Assembly: GCA_903904755.1 (NCBI GenBank)
Contig: CAIVDV010000057.1
Location: 27,289 to 91,288 of the forward strand
Origin: an uncultured Acidobacteriaceae bacterium
GTDB lineage: Bacteria > Acidobacteriota > Terriglobia > Terriglobales > Acidobacteriaceae
Reading direction: 5' to 3'
Length of the DNA stretch: 64,000 nt
A model generated the notes under the pieces. It saw only the letters and a program-made list of their open reading frames with translations, ran no database searches and was not told the origin of the DNA. Position 1 is the first letter of the stretch. Each line of letters starts with the position of its first letter. This document shows positions 16,288-30,887 of the stretch, in pieces. A program made the position numbers and the translations under genes.

Positions 16288-18396
16288 ATGATGCGAATTC
16301 TGAAACTTGCAGCGGTGTTGGCTATCGGTTGCGGTTGTGCTGCGCAGTTGGCAAGCGCAAAGGCAACCGGCAAAACAGCACCAACCGCAGGAAGTGTGGC
16401 CGTCAGCATCGACAGGCAGACCGGTTCCTTCACGCTCCGTTGGGCAGACGGCACCAGCATCGGCCCAGCCGCCGCCTCCGTCGATCTCACCAACGGCCAA
16501 CGCTGGGGCACCTCAGACTTCCCCAGGCACACAGTCACCTCACACGCGGCAGCTCCCGCGGGGTTGAAGGCCGCGGGAACGCGCATGTGGGAAATTCGCT
16601 CCTTCGGCCGCGCCGACGCGCCGGAACTGGTGCAGCGCATCTACCAGGCGCCGGGCAAGCCATACATCCTTGTGGAGCTGGACGCGGTGGGCAAATCGCC
16701 ACTCAGCTCTCGGCACATCTCGCCCCTCAAACTCGCCACCGGCGGCAGCGCCACCTTTGCCGTCAAAACCAAACCCACCGTCGTTTTTGTCCCCAACGAC
16801 AACGACATGTGGGTGCACTACAACGAGCCGATTGACCCCGCAAAAGACCCCGACAGCTACGAGGTCACGGCCGTCTTTGACAACACCAGCCGCAAAGGCA
16901 TGGTGCTGGGTTCGGTGACGCACGACCTGTGGCGCACCGGTGTGCTGGCGCGCGGCCTGGGCGAGGGAAGCGCAAGCAACGTCGAGCTCTACGGCGGCGC
17001 AACCGGCCAGTGGACCCACGACGTAGACCCGCACGGCGTGGTGACTGCCTCCACCATCCACTCCCCGCTGGTCCTCGTTGGCTACTACGCCGATTGGCGC
17101 AACGGCATGGAAGAATACGCGCAGGTGAATGCGCAGATTCATCCGCCGCTGGCGTGGAGCGGCGGCGTGCCTTTTGGATGGAATAGCTGGTCAGCCTACC
17201 TGATGAACATCAACACCCAGAAGTATCTCGGCGTCGCCGATTTCATCCACACCGAACTGGAACCACGCGGATTCAAGAACGACGGCACAACCTACGTGAA
17301 CTGGGACGGCGGCTGGAGCCTGTTGAAGCAAGAGGAAATCATCGCGGACGCCAGGCATCTCCACGCGCAGGGGCAAAAGGCCGGCATCTATTTCACCCCA
17401 TTCTCGTACTGGTCCGACGATTTCACCAAGCCCGTCGAAGGCACCGACGGCAAATACAAGTACAGCGACATTCTCCTGCGCGACTCCAGGGGAAATCCCC
17501 TGCCCAAGATTGACGGCACCCACCCCCTCGACCCCACGCACCCGGGCACCATCGCGCGCATCGACTACGAACTCGCCCGCTTTGTCGCATGGGGCTACGA
17601 CTCAGTCAAACTTGACTTCCTCAACTGCGGCTCGCTCGAGGGCATGCACCACGATCCCGCAATCACCACCGGCGTTGCCGCATACGCCTACGGCATGCAG
17701 CGGATTGAAGATGACCTGGCACCAAAAAAGATTGGCCGCCCCTTCTTCATCAGCCTTTCCATCGCCCCGCTCTTCCCTGCCTACGGTCACAGCCGGCGCG
17801 CCTCCTGCGATGCCTTCGGCCGCATTGAAGACAGCGAATACATGCTCAACGCAGTCACCTTCGGATGGTGGACCAACGGCACTCTCTACCGCTTCAACGA
17901 TCCCGATCACACAGTCATTGCCCGCGACCTCGACCCCTACCACGACCAGTCTCCCAAGGGAAGCATACAGACCGATGAAGAGGCCCGCAGCCGCGTCACT
18001 GCCTCCGTCATCGCGGGCACAGTACTCATCGACAGCGACGACCTGCTCGACGCCCGAGGACAAGCCCGCGCAAAGTCTCTGCTCACAAACACTCAGGTGC
18101 TCGACGTAGCTCGCGCCGGCCGCAGCTTCCGTCCTGTGGAAGGCGACGCCGGTCTGCGCTCAGCAAGTGTATTTGTACGCAATGAACCGGATGGAAGCCT
18201 GCTGCTGGCAATCTTCAACTTCAACGGAGTCGCAGGCACAAACCTGATAGTCGATCTCTCCCGCATTGGTTTGGACGCGACGCGCAGCTATTCCGTGGAC
18301 GACCTGTGGACCGCCGAGAAATCCAGGGCTCACGGCTCTCTGCCCTTCGCACTCGGGCCAGGCCAGTCAAAACTTCTCCGCCTGACTGCAAAATAG
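16288..18396 (+). CDS. Secreted clan GH-D glycoside hydrolase, alpha-galactosidase-like
   Basis: A 702-residue secreted enzyme (signal peptide ending near AQLASA). A beta-rich N-terminal domain of about 280 residues precedes a (beta/alpha)8 barrel. Barrel motifs match clan GH-D (families GH27/GH36): FGWNSWSAYLMNINTQKY at the barrel entry, VNWDGGWSLL, and SVKLDFLN, whose Asp should be the nucleophile of the KxD motif. RRASCDAFGRIEDS carries candidate acid/base Asp residues. A C-terminal beta-sandwich follows (SYSVDDLWTAEKSRAHGSL). Clan GH-D enzymes release alpha-galactose or related sugars from plant oligosaccharides. Exact family and substrate need profile comparison. AAAGGGGG lies upstream of the tandem ATG codons. 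It is monocistronic. Confidence 0.82.
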   Translation: MMRILKLAAVLAIGCGCAAQLASAKATGKTAPTAGSVAVSIDRQTGSFTLRWADGTSIGPAAASVDLTNGQRWGTSDFPRHTVTSHAAAPAGLKAAGTRMWEIRSFGRADAPELVQRIYQAPGKPYILVELDAVGKSPLSSRHISPLKLATGGSATFAVKTKPTVVFVPNDNDMWVHYNEPIDPAKDPDSYEVTAVFDNTSRKGMVLGSVTHDLWRTGVLARGLGEGSASNVELYGGATGQWTHDVDPHGVVTASTIHSPLVLVGYYADWRNGMEEYAQVNAQIHPPLAWSGGVPFGWNSWSAYLMNINTQKYLGVADFIHTELEPRGFKNDGTTYVNWDGGWSLLKQEEIIADARHLHAQGQKAGIYFTPFSYWSDDFTKPVEGTDGKYKYSDILLRDSRGNPLPKIDGTHPLDPTHPGTIARIDYELARFVAWGYDSVKLDFLNCGSLEGMHHDPAITTGVAAYAYGMQRIEDDLAPKKIGRPFFISLSIAPLFPAYGHSRRASCDAFGRIEDSEYMLNAVTFGWWTNGTLYRFNDPDHTVIARDLDPYHDQSPKGSIQTDEEARSRVTASVIAGTVLIDSDDLLDARGQARAKSLLTNTQVLDVARAGRSFRPVEGDAGLRSASVFVRNEPDGSLLLAIFNFNGVAGTNLIVDLSRIGLDATRSYSVDDLWTAEKSRAHGSLPFALGPGQSKLLRLTAK

Positions 18397-18442
18397 CCGG
18401 CGCAACAACCCGCGGCGACGGCTCTATCCAACGAGCCTCCCC

Positions 18443-19459
18443 TTACTGCCCCGCAATCGCCAGCGGAACGGCCTCATATGCCACCGTCCCCAGCCCTCGG
18501 TCCGCAGCCATGCCCAGATACGGCAAATGCTCGGGGTCCAGATTCCACCACGACTTCGCCACCCACGCATCCAGAGCCACCGGATCCGTTGAAGCAACCA
18601 CGGTCTTCTTCGTCGCCACGTCTTCCAGGCTGCCGCCCGTCGGCCCGTTCCGCAGCAGGATGCGATACCCGTCCAGAATCGTCACCGTCGGCAGCATAAA
18701 GTTCGCCAGGTCCACCAGCGACTGGTTAATCTGCTGGTGCAGCCTGTTCCTCTGCCCACCCAGTATCCCGTACCAGTTCTTCATCCCAATCGTCACGCCG
18801 AGCAGGCTGTGATGCTTGGCAATCGGCAGATTTATCACCTTGTCCGCCTCAAGAAACGGCGTAAACACCGGCCACGTCTTCAGCACCACGCCGCCCAGTT
18901 CCACTTCGCGAAACAGCTCCGGGTCCGGCAGTATCACCTCAGCCCCTGCCGCCAGCGCAGCCGCCTGAATCCCCGACCGCTGGAAGCACCGTCGCGGCTC
19001 GTTGCAGCTCACATCCGTCACCACAACCCGCTTGGCCCCGGCCTGCCAGCACTGCCGCACCACCTCAGCCACCAACTCCGGATTGGTATTCGCCGCCTGC
19101 TCCGGCGTGCGGTCCCAGGCAATATTCGGCTTGATTACCACCACATCCTGCCGCGAGACAAACCGGCTCATCCCGCCAATACCCTCCACTGCGCGACGAA
19201 CCAGATCCGCCGGCTCACCCTCCTGCGCCACGCTCATATGCGGGAGCCGCGGATCCGCAGCCACCCGATGATCCCGTCGAGCCTGATCGGGCCGCGCCGC
19301 CACTGGCCGCACGCTGTGCCGGCTCAGCCAAAGTCCAGCGCCACTGGCCACCACGCCTGCCCCGCCCAGGCGCAGCAACTGGATCATCGCCTCGCGCCGC
19401 GTCACCCCCGCAGGCACAGGCGCTTGCGCTATCGGCCCAGGATGCAATTCACCGCTCAT
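18443..19459 (-). CDS. DUF362 protein, Tat-exported
   Basis: A 338-residue protein of the DUF362 family. A twin-arginine signal is present (TRREAMIQLLRLGGAG), so export in folded form is expected. Family motifs are VVVIKPNIAWD, RVVVTDVSCNEPRRCFQRSG, DKVINLPIAKHHSLLGVTIG and MKNWYGILGG. The biochemical role of DUF362 is not established. It is often found with ferredoxin-type proteins, as here, where it is the last gene of an operon with a polyferredoxin, a lipoprotein and a second DUF362 gene. The ATG at 19459 is preceded by GAGGAG; a TTG 15 nt earlier lies inside that site and is unlikely to be the start. Confidence 0.85.
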   Translation of the reverse strand: MSGELHPGPIAQAPVPAGVTRREAMIQLLRLGGAGVVASGAGLWLSRHSVRPVAARPDQARRDHRVAADPRLPHMSVAQEGEPADLVRRAVEGIGGMSRFVSRQDVVVIKPNIAWDRTPEQAANTNPELVAEVVRQCWQAGAKRVVVTDVSCNEPRRCFQRSGIQAAALAAGAEVILPDPELFREVELGGVVLKTWPVFTPFLEADKVINLPIAKHHSLLGVTIGMKNWYGILGGQRNRLHQQINQSLVDLANFMLPTVTILDGYRILLRNGPTGGSLEDVATKKTVVASTDPVALDAWVAKSWWNLDPEHLPYLGMAADRGLGTVAYEAVPLAIAGQ

Positions 19460-19480
19460 CTCGTTGCTCCTCAATGCCGC

Positions 19481-20491
19481 CTACACTTCCGCCAGGTGGA
19501 TGCGGTTGGGGTCGTTCGTGCCCAGCCCGTGCGCTGCATCGGCAGCGGTGGCAATGTAGCGTGGCGGCCGTCCCGCAGCCTCAAACGTCCCCATGCCCAC
19601 CTCGGCGCGCTTCCGCTCCAGCATCTGCCACGCGGTGTGGTCCACAGCAACCCGGTCTTCGCCCACAATCAGCGCATTCGGCTGCCACAGCCGCTCCGGC
19701 TTGAATCCCGGCCCGCCATCGTAAACCGACGACAGCGCATCGCCGATGGTAAACCGAACCTTCTGCCGCACCACCGCAATCGCATTCAAATCGGCCACGC
19801 ACGGATTGCACCCGCCCGCATGAAGCTCAAACGGCTTCTGCACCACGCCGTACATATTCTTCATCGCAAAGGTCACGCCGGCCATGCTGTGATCTTTCAA
19901 AATCGGCAGGCCAATCACCATGTCGCACTCGCGCGTCAGAATCTTCGACAGCAGCACATTCACCGCCGCGCCAAAGCTCTCCGGCTTCTCCTCGTACCCT
20001 GCCATGTCTGACCCGTAGCAGCGCACCTTGCTCTTGTCCGTCTGGATTGTGAATCCGCAGGCCTCCAGGTCGCGCTGGTTCCGGTCCCAGATCACAATAT
20101 TCCCCGCCTTGATGCCCACCTGCTGCAGCCGCTCGGCCACCGCCATCGCCAGCACCGCGTGGGTCGAAATGCCCTTGCCGCCCAGCCCATTCGTCTTCAG
20201 CCCAATCACTTTGTCCGGCCCCAGGTCCTTGCCCAGGATGCGCTTCCAGCCCTCGGCCGGCTTGTCTTTCCCGGTCCACGTGGCCACCGCGCGGTCCAGC
20301 AAATCCAGCACGCGCTTCTCATCCAGTTGCCCATTGGCCCCGTGTACCGCCGCATCCCGCGCCACCACCACGTGTGCCTTCCCCGCCGGCACTTCGCTCG
20401 CCGCCAGTGCCTGCAATCCCATCGTCTCCGCCCCGCCCAGCACCAGGGCTCCAGTAGCTGCTGTCTTCAGGAAATCCCGTCGATTCTTCAT
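19481..20491 (-). CDS. DUF362 protein, Tat-exported (second copy)
   Basis: A 336-residue paralogue of the following gene, with the Tat signal NRRDFLKTAATGALVLGG. Shared motifs are KVIGLKTNGLGGKGISTH, NIVIWDRNQRDLEACGF, DMVIGLPILKDHSMAGVTFA and MKNMYGVVQKP. The Cys in HAGGCNPCVADLN is a pair that could bind metal. The two copies differ enough to suggest division of labour rather than recent duplication. It lies 36 nt after the lipoprotein gene and 21 nt before the second DUF362 gene. A redox or Fe-S-linked role in the periplasm is inferred from context only. Confidence 0.85.
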   Translation of the reverse strand: MKNRRDFLKTAATGALVLGGAETMGLQALAASEVPAGKAHVVVARDAAVHGANGQLDEKRVLDLLDRAVATWTGKDKPAEGWKRILGKDLGPDKVIGLKTNGLGGKGISTHAVLAMAVAERLQQVGIKAGNIVIWDRNQRDLEACGFTIQTDKSKVRCYGSDMAGYEEKPESFGAAVNVLLSKILTRECDMVIGLPILKDHSMAGVTFAMKNMYGVVQKPFELHAGGCNPCVADLNAIAVVRQKVRFTIGDALSSVYDGGPGFKPERLWQPNALIVGEDRVAVDHTAWQMLERKRAEVGMGTFEAAGRPPRYIATAADAAHGLGTNDPNRIHLAEV

Positions 20492-20527
20492 CCTCTTGCT
20501 CCATTCCCCGCCGTCTTTACGGCCGTT

Positions 20528-21019
20528 CTAGAGTTTGTCGGCAATCGCCAGCGCCAGACTCTTCAGCGCCTGCGGAGTGTCCGCACCCGCCTGGTACGCC
20601 ACAATCCGCACCAGCACCGCTCCCTTGCGGAAGCTCAGGCTCTGCGCGTACTGGATCGATTCATCCCCTACCTGCGCCGCCTTGCCGTCCGGCGCCTGCC
20701 CCGAGGTCAAAATCCTGTGCGCACCCGCCTCATCCTTCATCGTGTGCACATCCACCACGGCTTCCAGCGCGTTGTTGTACTTGTAGTCGGCCGTCGAGGT
20801 CGTCACCACCCCCGCAGCCACATACTGCTCGGCATCGCCGTCAATGTACTGCCACAAATCCTTCGCGGCAAAGACGCGCGTCTCCCCGCTCTTCTGCCAG
20901 CCCGCCACCGCGCCTGTAGCCGGCAGCGGGTCCACCTTCTTCTTGCATCCCGCCACCGCAACCGTCAGCAACGCAACCGCAACCAAAGCAAGCATTCCAA
21001 TCGTCAAACGAATTCGCAT
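20528..21019 (-). CDS. Small lipoprotein, DUF6599-like
   Basis: A 163-residue protein with a lipoprotein signal (hydrophobic stretch then VAVAGC lipobox, Cys at residue 24). The mature part contains LWQYIDGDAEQYVAAG, a motif I associate with the DUF6599 family of uncharacterised proteins, and AHRILTSGQAPDGKAAQVGD. No catalytic motif is visible. It sits between the polyferredoxin (12-nt gap) and the DUF362 pair, so it likely belongs to the same membrane-associated redox assembly. Family name is from memory and should be treated as tentative; lipoprotein character is directly visible. Confidence 0.7.
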   Translation of the reverse strand: MRIRLTIGMLALVAVALLTVAVAGCKKKVDPLPATGAVAGWQKSGETRVFAAKDLWQYIDGDAEQYVAAGVVTTSTADYKYNNALEAVVDVHTMKDEAGAHRILTSGQAPDGKAAQVGDESIQYAQSLSFRKGAVLVRIVAYQAGADTPQALKSLALAIADKL

Positions 21020-21031
21020 CGAGTCATTCCT

Positions 21032-22678
21032 CTATTTCCTGCTGAGCAGAATCTGGGCTGAGGGCGAGCGGCTCTCGCCAATACTGGTCACATACACCGC
21101 AGGATGCTCCTGCAGCGGGCACGCATACTCGCAGGCGCCGCAGCCCACGCACCGGCTCGGGTCTACCCGCGGCTGCTTCAGCGTCTTCACGTTGCCCGTC
21201 GAGTCAATCACCTGCGCCTCCTGCACATAAATCGCCTTGGGCGAAACCGGGCACCACTCTTCGCACACAATGCATTCTGTCGCCAGCGCCCACGGCAGGC
21301 ACCGCCCACGGTCGTAAAAGGCCGTCCCCAGCCGCACCGGCTGCGCCGTTTGTCCCGGCTGGCCCACGCCCACAACCCAGCCCTTTTCCTTCGGCGTGAT
21401 CTGCCAGATCGCCCCCGTCGGGCACACCTCGCTGCACAGCACGCAACTTGGCTCGCAGTAGCCAATCCGCGGAATCAGCGTCGGCGACCACAGACCTTCC
21501 AGCCCAGCCTCCGTCAGCGTGGGATGCAGCGCCGTGTTCGGGCAAACCTTCATGCACTCCCCGCACCGGATGCACCGCGACAGAAAATCCGGCTCATCCA
21601 GCGAACCCGGCGGCCGCAGCAGCCGCTCATTCCGGCTCTTGCCCAGCCCCGTATTCGCGCGCATCAGCGGCACCACGGCCGCACCCGCCGCCAGCCCCGT
21701 AATCGTGCGTCGCCGCCCAATATCCGGCGAGGCCACTTCCTTCTCGTTGCGGAAGAACTTGAACTCCAGCGACGAGTGCGGGCACGCGCCAACGCAGTTC
21801 ATGCACATCAGACATTCAGATTTCCGCCACGGCACCCCGCCAATCGGGTCGTCTCCGCCCTGGCAGTGCATCAGGCAGCGGTTGCACTTGTCGCAGCTCG
21901 CCGGGTCCTTGTGCAGCCCCAATATCGACCACCGCGACACCGCCCCCAGCAGCGCCCCCAGCGGGCAAATCGCCCGGCACCAGATGCGCGTAACCCGCAG
22001 CCCGGCCACCAGCACAAGCACAAACAGAACTCCCAGAAACAGCCCCTGCGCAAAGTGTGGCTGCCGAAAGTCCAGCACCGTATTCTTCATCGCCGTGTGC
22101 AGCAGCCCGCCGGTCATCTTCACCCAGCCAACCTGGCTCTGCTCCAGCGGCATCACCAGCGCCCGCATCGCAAAGTTGAACGCCGGCAGCAGCGCCAACC
22201 CAAACGACCGCACCAGCAGGCTGAACGGGTCAAACCACCCAATCGCCGCAGACCCCGTCAGCGCCGCCACCAGCCCCGCAATCAGCAGCACATACTTGCC
22301 CGTCTGCCAGCGCCGGTAGCGGTTGGAGTCAATCCTCTGCTTGCCGCGCTTGCTCTCCGAGTGCCAGCTCCCAATCCACTGCTGCAGCGTCCCCATCGGG
22401 CAAATCCACCCGCAGAAGAACCGGCCAAAAAACATCGTCTGCACCAGAATCAGCAGGCTCCACAGCAGCCCGCGATACAGCGCGTGCCCGGCCAGGGCAT
22501 TCACCACCGCCACCAGCGGATCCCACTCAAAAAACAGCCGCACCGGAGCGCGCAGATGAATGTCACTGCTCGCCGACTCCGACGGGCGCAGCGATGTAAA
22601 GAACAGGAGCCCGAGGAAGAGCGCCAGGAAGAACACCTGCGAAATTCTGCGCAGCAGCGGCAATCGAGACCGGGCCAC
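21032..22678 (-). CDS. Membrane polyferredoxin, NapH-like and NapG-like parts fused
   Basis: A 548-residue membrane iron-sulfur protein. The N-terminal half has several membrane helices and the NapH/CcoG-type motifs GRFFCGWICPMG and WCRAICPLGALLG, then two [4Fe-4S] motifs (CDKCNRCLMHCQ, CLMCMNCVGACP). A second Tat-like stretch follows (GRRRTITGLAAGAAVV), after which come NapG/MauM-like ferredoxin motifs CIRCGECMKVCPNTA, CEPSCVLCSEVCPTGA, CIVCEEWCPV and CVGCGACEYACPLQ. Such proteins take electrons from menaquinol and pass them to periplasmic partners. NapH and NapG are normally separate proteins, so the fusion is notable. First gene of a four-gene operon, with a CRP-like site about 170 nt upstream. 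Confidence 0.88.
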   Translation of the reverse strand: MARSRLPLLRRISQVFFLALFLGLLFFTSLRPSESASSDIHLRAPVRLFFEWDPLVAVVNALAGHALYRGLLWSLLILVQTMFFGRFFCGWICPMGTLQQWIGSWHSESKRGKQRIDSNRYRRWQTGKYVLLIAGLVAALTGSAAIGWFDPFSLLVRSFGLALLPAFNFAMRALVMPLEQSQVGWVKMTGGLLHTAMKNTVLDFRQPHFAQGLFLGVLFVLVLVAGLRVTRIWCRAICPLGALLGAVSRWSILGLHKDPASCDKCNRCLMHCQGGDDPIGGVPWRKSECLMCMNCVGACPHSSLEFKFFRNEKEVASPDIGRRRTITGLAAGAAVVPLMRANTGLGKSRNERLLRPPGSLDEPDFLSRCIRCGECMKVCPNTALHPTLTEAGLEGLWSPTLIPRIGYCEPSCVLCSEVCPTGAIWQITPKEKGWVVGVGQPGQTAQPVRLGTAFYDRGRCLPWALATECIVCEEWCPVSPKAIYVQEAQVIDSTGNVKTLKQPRVDPSRCVGCGACEYACPLQEHPAVYVTSIGESRSPSAQILLSRK

Positions 22679-22848
22679 AAGGCTCCTTCCACTCAGTACG
22701 GCAAGCTCAACGGGCCACGGGAATCACGGAATCGCGCGGATCGCTTGCCTCCGGCGCACCCTTCCAACCCAGCAGCACGAAATACACAGCCTCTTTCGGA
22801 TGGGCTTTCGCTCGCAGGGAATCATCGCCACTCATGCCCATTTCACGC

Positions 22849-22864
22849 GGTGACCCGCATCACA
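22849..22864. promoter_or_regulatory. CRP/FNR-type palindrome upstream of the polyferredoxin operon
   Basis: GGTGA-CCCGCA-TCACA, one mismatch from TGTGA-N6-TCACA, about 170 nt before the polyferredoxin start, in the 318-nt gap that also holds the GH51 terminator. Confidence 0.45.
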
Positions 22865-22914
22865 ACCAGCGTGCCACCGGCAGAAACAGGCAAGCAATCG
22901 CGAGGATTATGCAA

Positions 22915-22966
22915 GGCGCAAAAAGGCAAAGCCCGCAGGATTGGGTGCTTCCCCATCCTGCAGGCT
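22915..22966 (-). terminator. Terminator of the GH51 gene
   Basis: On the minus strand a long stem, AGCC-TGCAGGATGGGG against CCCAATCCTGCGGGCT, is followed by TTGCCTTTTTG. It lies 31 nt after the arabinofuranosidase stop. Confidence 0.8.
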
Positions 22967-22996
22967 TCTCTCATTGCGATTGTCTTGTGCCGACCG

Positions 22997-24577
22997 CTAC
23001 TCCAGCGCCAGCACCGTCACCGACTTCGGCGCAACCGTAATCGACACCCTGCCATTCTTCACCGTGCCGGCAATCGCTGTGGGCACCACCACCCCCGGCG
23101 CGGCAAACGTATTGATGCTGTCCACCGCCGGCGCCGTCAGCGTCTCTCCCTTCGCCGTCTTCGCCGTCACGCCCGCAATCGCCACATCAATCTGCGCCGG
23201 CTTCTCCGCATCCAGGTTGGTTATCTCCAGCCACACCTTGCCGCTCACATCCCGCGCGGCAATCGCATCCACACGCGGCAAACTCACATCCCCATGGGTG
23301 TAGCTGCCTGCATCGAATGTCACCGGCAGCAGCGTCGCATCCTGGAACGGCACATACATCTTGAAGACGTAGTACGTCGGCGTCAGAACCATCTTCTCCT
23401 GGTCCGTCAATATCATCGCCTGCAGCACATTGATCATCTGCGCAATGTTCGCCATCCGCACCCGGTCCCCATGCCGCGCAAAAATATTCAGATTCAGCGA
23501 TGCCAGAATCCCGTCACGCAAACTGTTCTGCTGCACCAGAAAATCCTTGTTGGTCCCCGGCAAGGGAGCCAGCCACGCACCCCATTCATCCACCACCAGC
23601 GCCACCTTCTTCTCCGGGTCGTACTTGTCCATCACCGCTTCCTGCTTGCGCAGAAACTCTTCCATGAACAGCGTCGACTTCAGCGTCTTCGCATAATCGT
23701 CCACCCCAAAATTCAGCGACGGCAGCGAGGGCGGCCAGCCCGTCGGCACCGTGTACCAGTGCAGCGAAACCCCGTTGAAATCCCAGCTCCAGTCGTGGCT
23801 CTTCCAGCCCTTCATCATCGTCTCGGTCCACTCCGTCTCCGGCACCCCTGGGCCTACCGCAATCTTCAGCATCTGATTCGCGCCCGTCTGCTGCGGATTG
23901 TCGTTCGTCACAAATCGGCTGTAGATCTTCAACTGGCTCAGGTAATACTCCGGCGTCATGTCCCCGCCGCAGCTCCAGCTCTCGTTCCCAATCCCCAGGA
24001 AGCCCACCTTGTACGCCTCGGGATGTCCGTTCGCCGCCCGCTCTTTCTGCAGCGCAGTCGGTGCAGCCGCCGTCATGTACTCCAGCCAGTCAGCAGCCTC
24101 AGCCGGCGTGCCCGATCCCACATTCACGCTCACATACGCCTCGCTGCCAATCTGGTGGATGAAGTCCATGAACTCATCCGTGCCGAAGCTGTTGTCATCC
24201 ACCACGCCGCCCCACGCGGAGTTCAGCGTCGCGGGCCGCTGCGCCACCGGGCCAATCCCCTTCCGCCAGTGGTACTGGTCCGCAAAGCACCCGCCCGGCC
24301 AGCGCACGTTGGGCACCTTCAGCGCACGCAGCGCCTCCACCACATCCTTGCGGATCCCGCGCGTATTCGGAATCTTCGAATTCGGCCCAACCCAGATGCC
24401 CCCGTAAAGTCCATGCCCAAGATTCTCCGCAAACTGCCCGAAGAGGTTGCGGTCAATCTTCGCGCCCGCTTTGGACGCGTCAATGGTGAGGTGCGTCGGC
24501 TCCTGGGCCACGCCGGGAAAGGGAACCGCCAGCAGCAGTGCGGCGGGCAGGGCAAATCGAAGACAGCGAATGCGCAT
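22997..24577 (-). CDS. GH51 alpha-L-arabinofuranosidase, exported
   Basis: A 526-residue glycosidase with an N-terminal signal peptide (ALPAALLLAVPFPGVAQ). The (beta/alpha)8 barrel carries NLFGQFAENLGHGLYGG and VRWPGGCFADQYHWR at the entry, GIGNESW with the acid/base Glu, and VALVVDEWGAWLAP with the nucleophile Glu. A C-terminal jelly-roll domain rich in beta strands ends the protein. GH51 enzymes release terminal arabinofuranose from arabinan and arabinoxylan. Many GH51 enzymes are intracellular, so the signal peptide indicates use of polymer or large oligomers in the periplasm. AGGAG precedes the ATG. A LacI-type palindrome about 92 nt upstream suggests sugar-dependent repression. Confidence 0.92.
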   Translation of the reverse strand: MRIRCLRFALPAALLLAVPFPGVAQEPTHLTIDASKAGAKIDRNLFGQFAENLGHGLYGGIWVGPNSKIPNTRGIRKDVVEALRALKVPNVRWPGGCFADQYHWRKGIGPVAQRPATLNSAWGGVVDDNSFGTDEFMDFIHQIGSEAYVSVNVGSGTPAEAADWLEYMTAAAPTALQKERAANGHPEAYKVGFLGIGNESWSCGGDMTPEYYLSQLKIYSRFVTNDNPQQTGANQMLKIAVGPGVPETEWTETMMKGWKSHDWSWDFNGVSLHWYTVPTGWPPSLPSLNFGVDDYAKTLKSTLFMEEFLRKQEAVMDKYDPEKKVALVVDEWGAWLAPLPGTNKDFLVQQNSLRDGILASLNLNIFARHGDRVRMANIAQMINVLQAMILTDQEKMVLTPTYYVFKMYVPFQDATLLPVTFDAGSYTHGDVSLPRVDAIAARDVSGKVWLEITNLDAEKPAQIDVAIAGVTAKTAKGETLTAPAVDSINTFAAPGVVVPTAIAGTVKNGRVSITVAPKSVTVLALE

Positions 24578-24668
24578 AAGGACTCCTGAAAATTTCGCTC
24601 GCGGTCACTCGCCCATCTCCCGGCACACCTTGCCGGGCGCGCAGGAAATCGGGCAATGGCGGAATCGC

Positions 24669-24680
24669 GAAAACGTTCTC
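24669..24680. promoter_or_regulatory. LacI-family operator-like palindrome upstream of GH51
   Basis: GAAAACGTTCTC, a near-perfect palindrome with central CG of the kind bound by LacI-family sugar repressors, 92 nt before the arabinofuranosidase start. No LacI gene is in the window. Confidence 0.4.
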
Positions 24681-24857
24681 TGAGAGACGAACTATACATC
24701 CTGAAATTGACGGCATGCAAGCGAAATAAATCGCTTTATCCATCACTATCACCCCGCCCGCCCGTAAAACAGCTAAGCCCCCGCCAGCTCCCGGAAGTTA
24801 CCCGGTTCCTGACGGAGGCTCCTCTGTTTCCTGCTATCCCGCGGTTGCCCGCGCCAT

Positions 24858-30883
<6,026 letters not shown>

Positions 30884-30887
30884 CCCC

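Noticed and set aside
21104..24589. 1161-codon plus-strand frame across the polyferredoxin and GH51 genes
   Set aside because: Arg/His/Pro/Gln-rich shadow that crosses two real minus-strand genes and their terminator.
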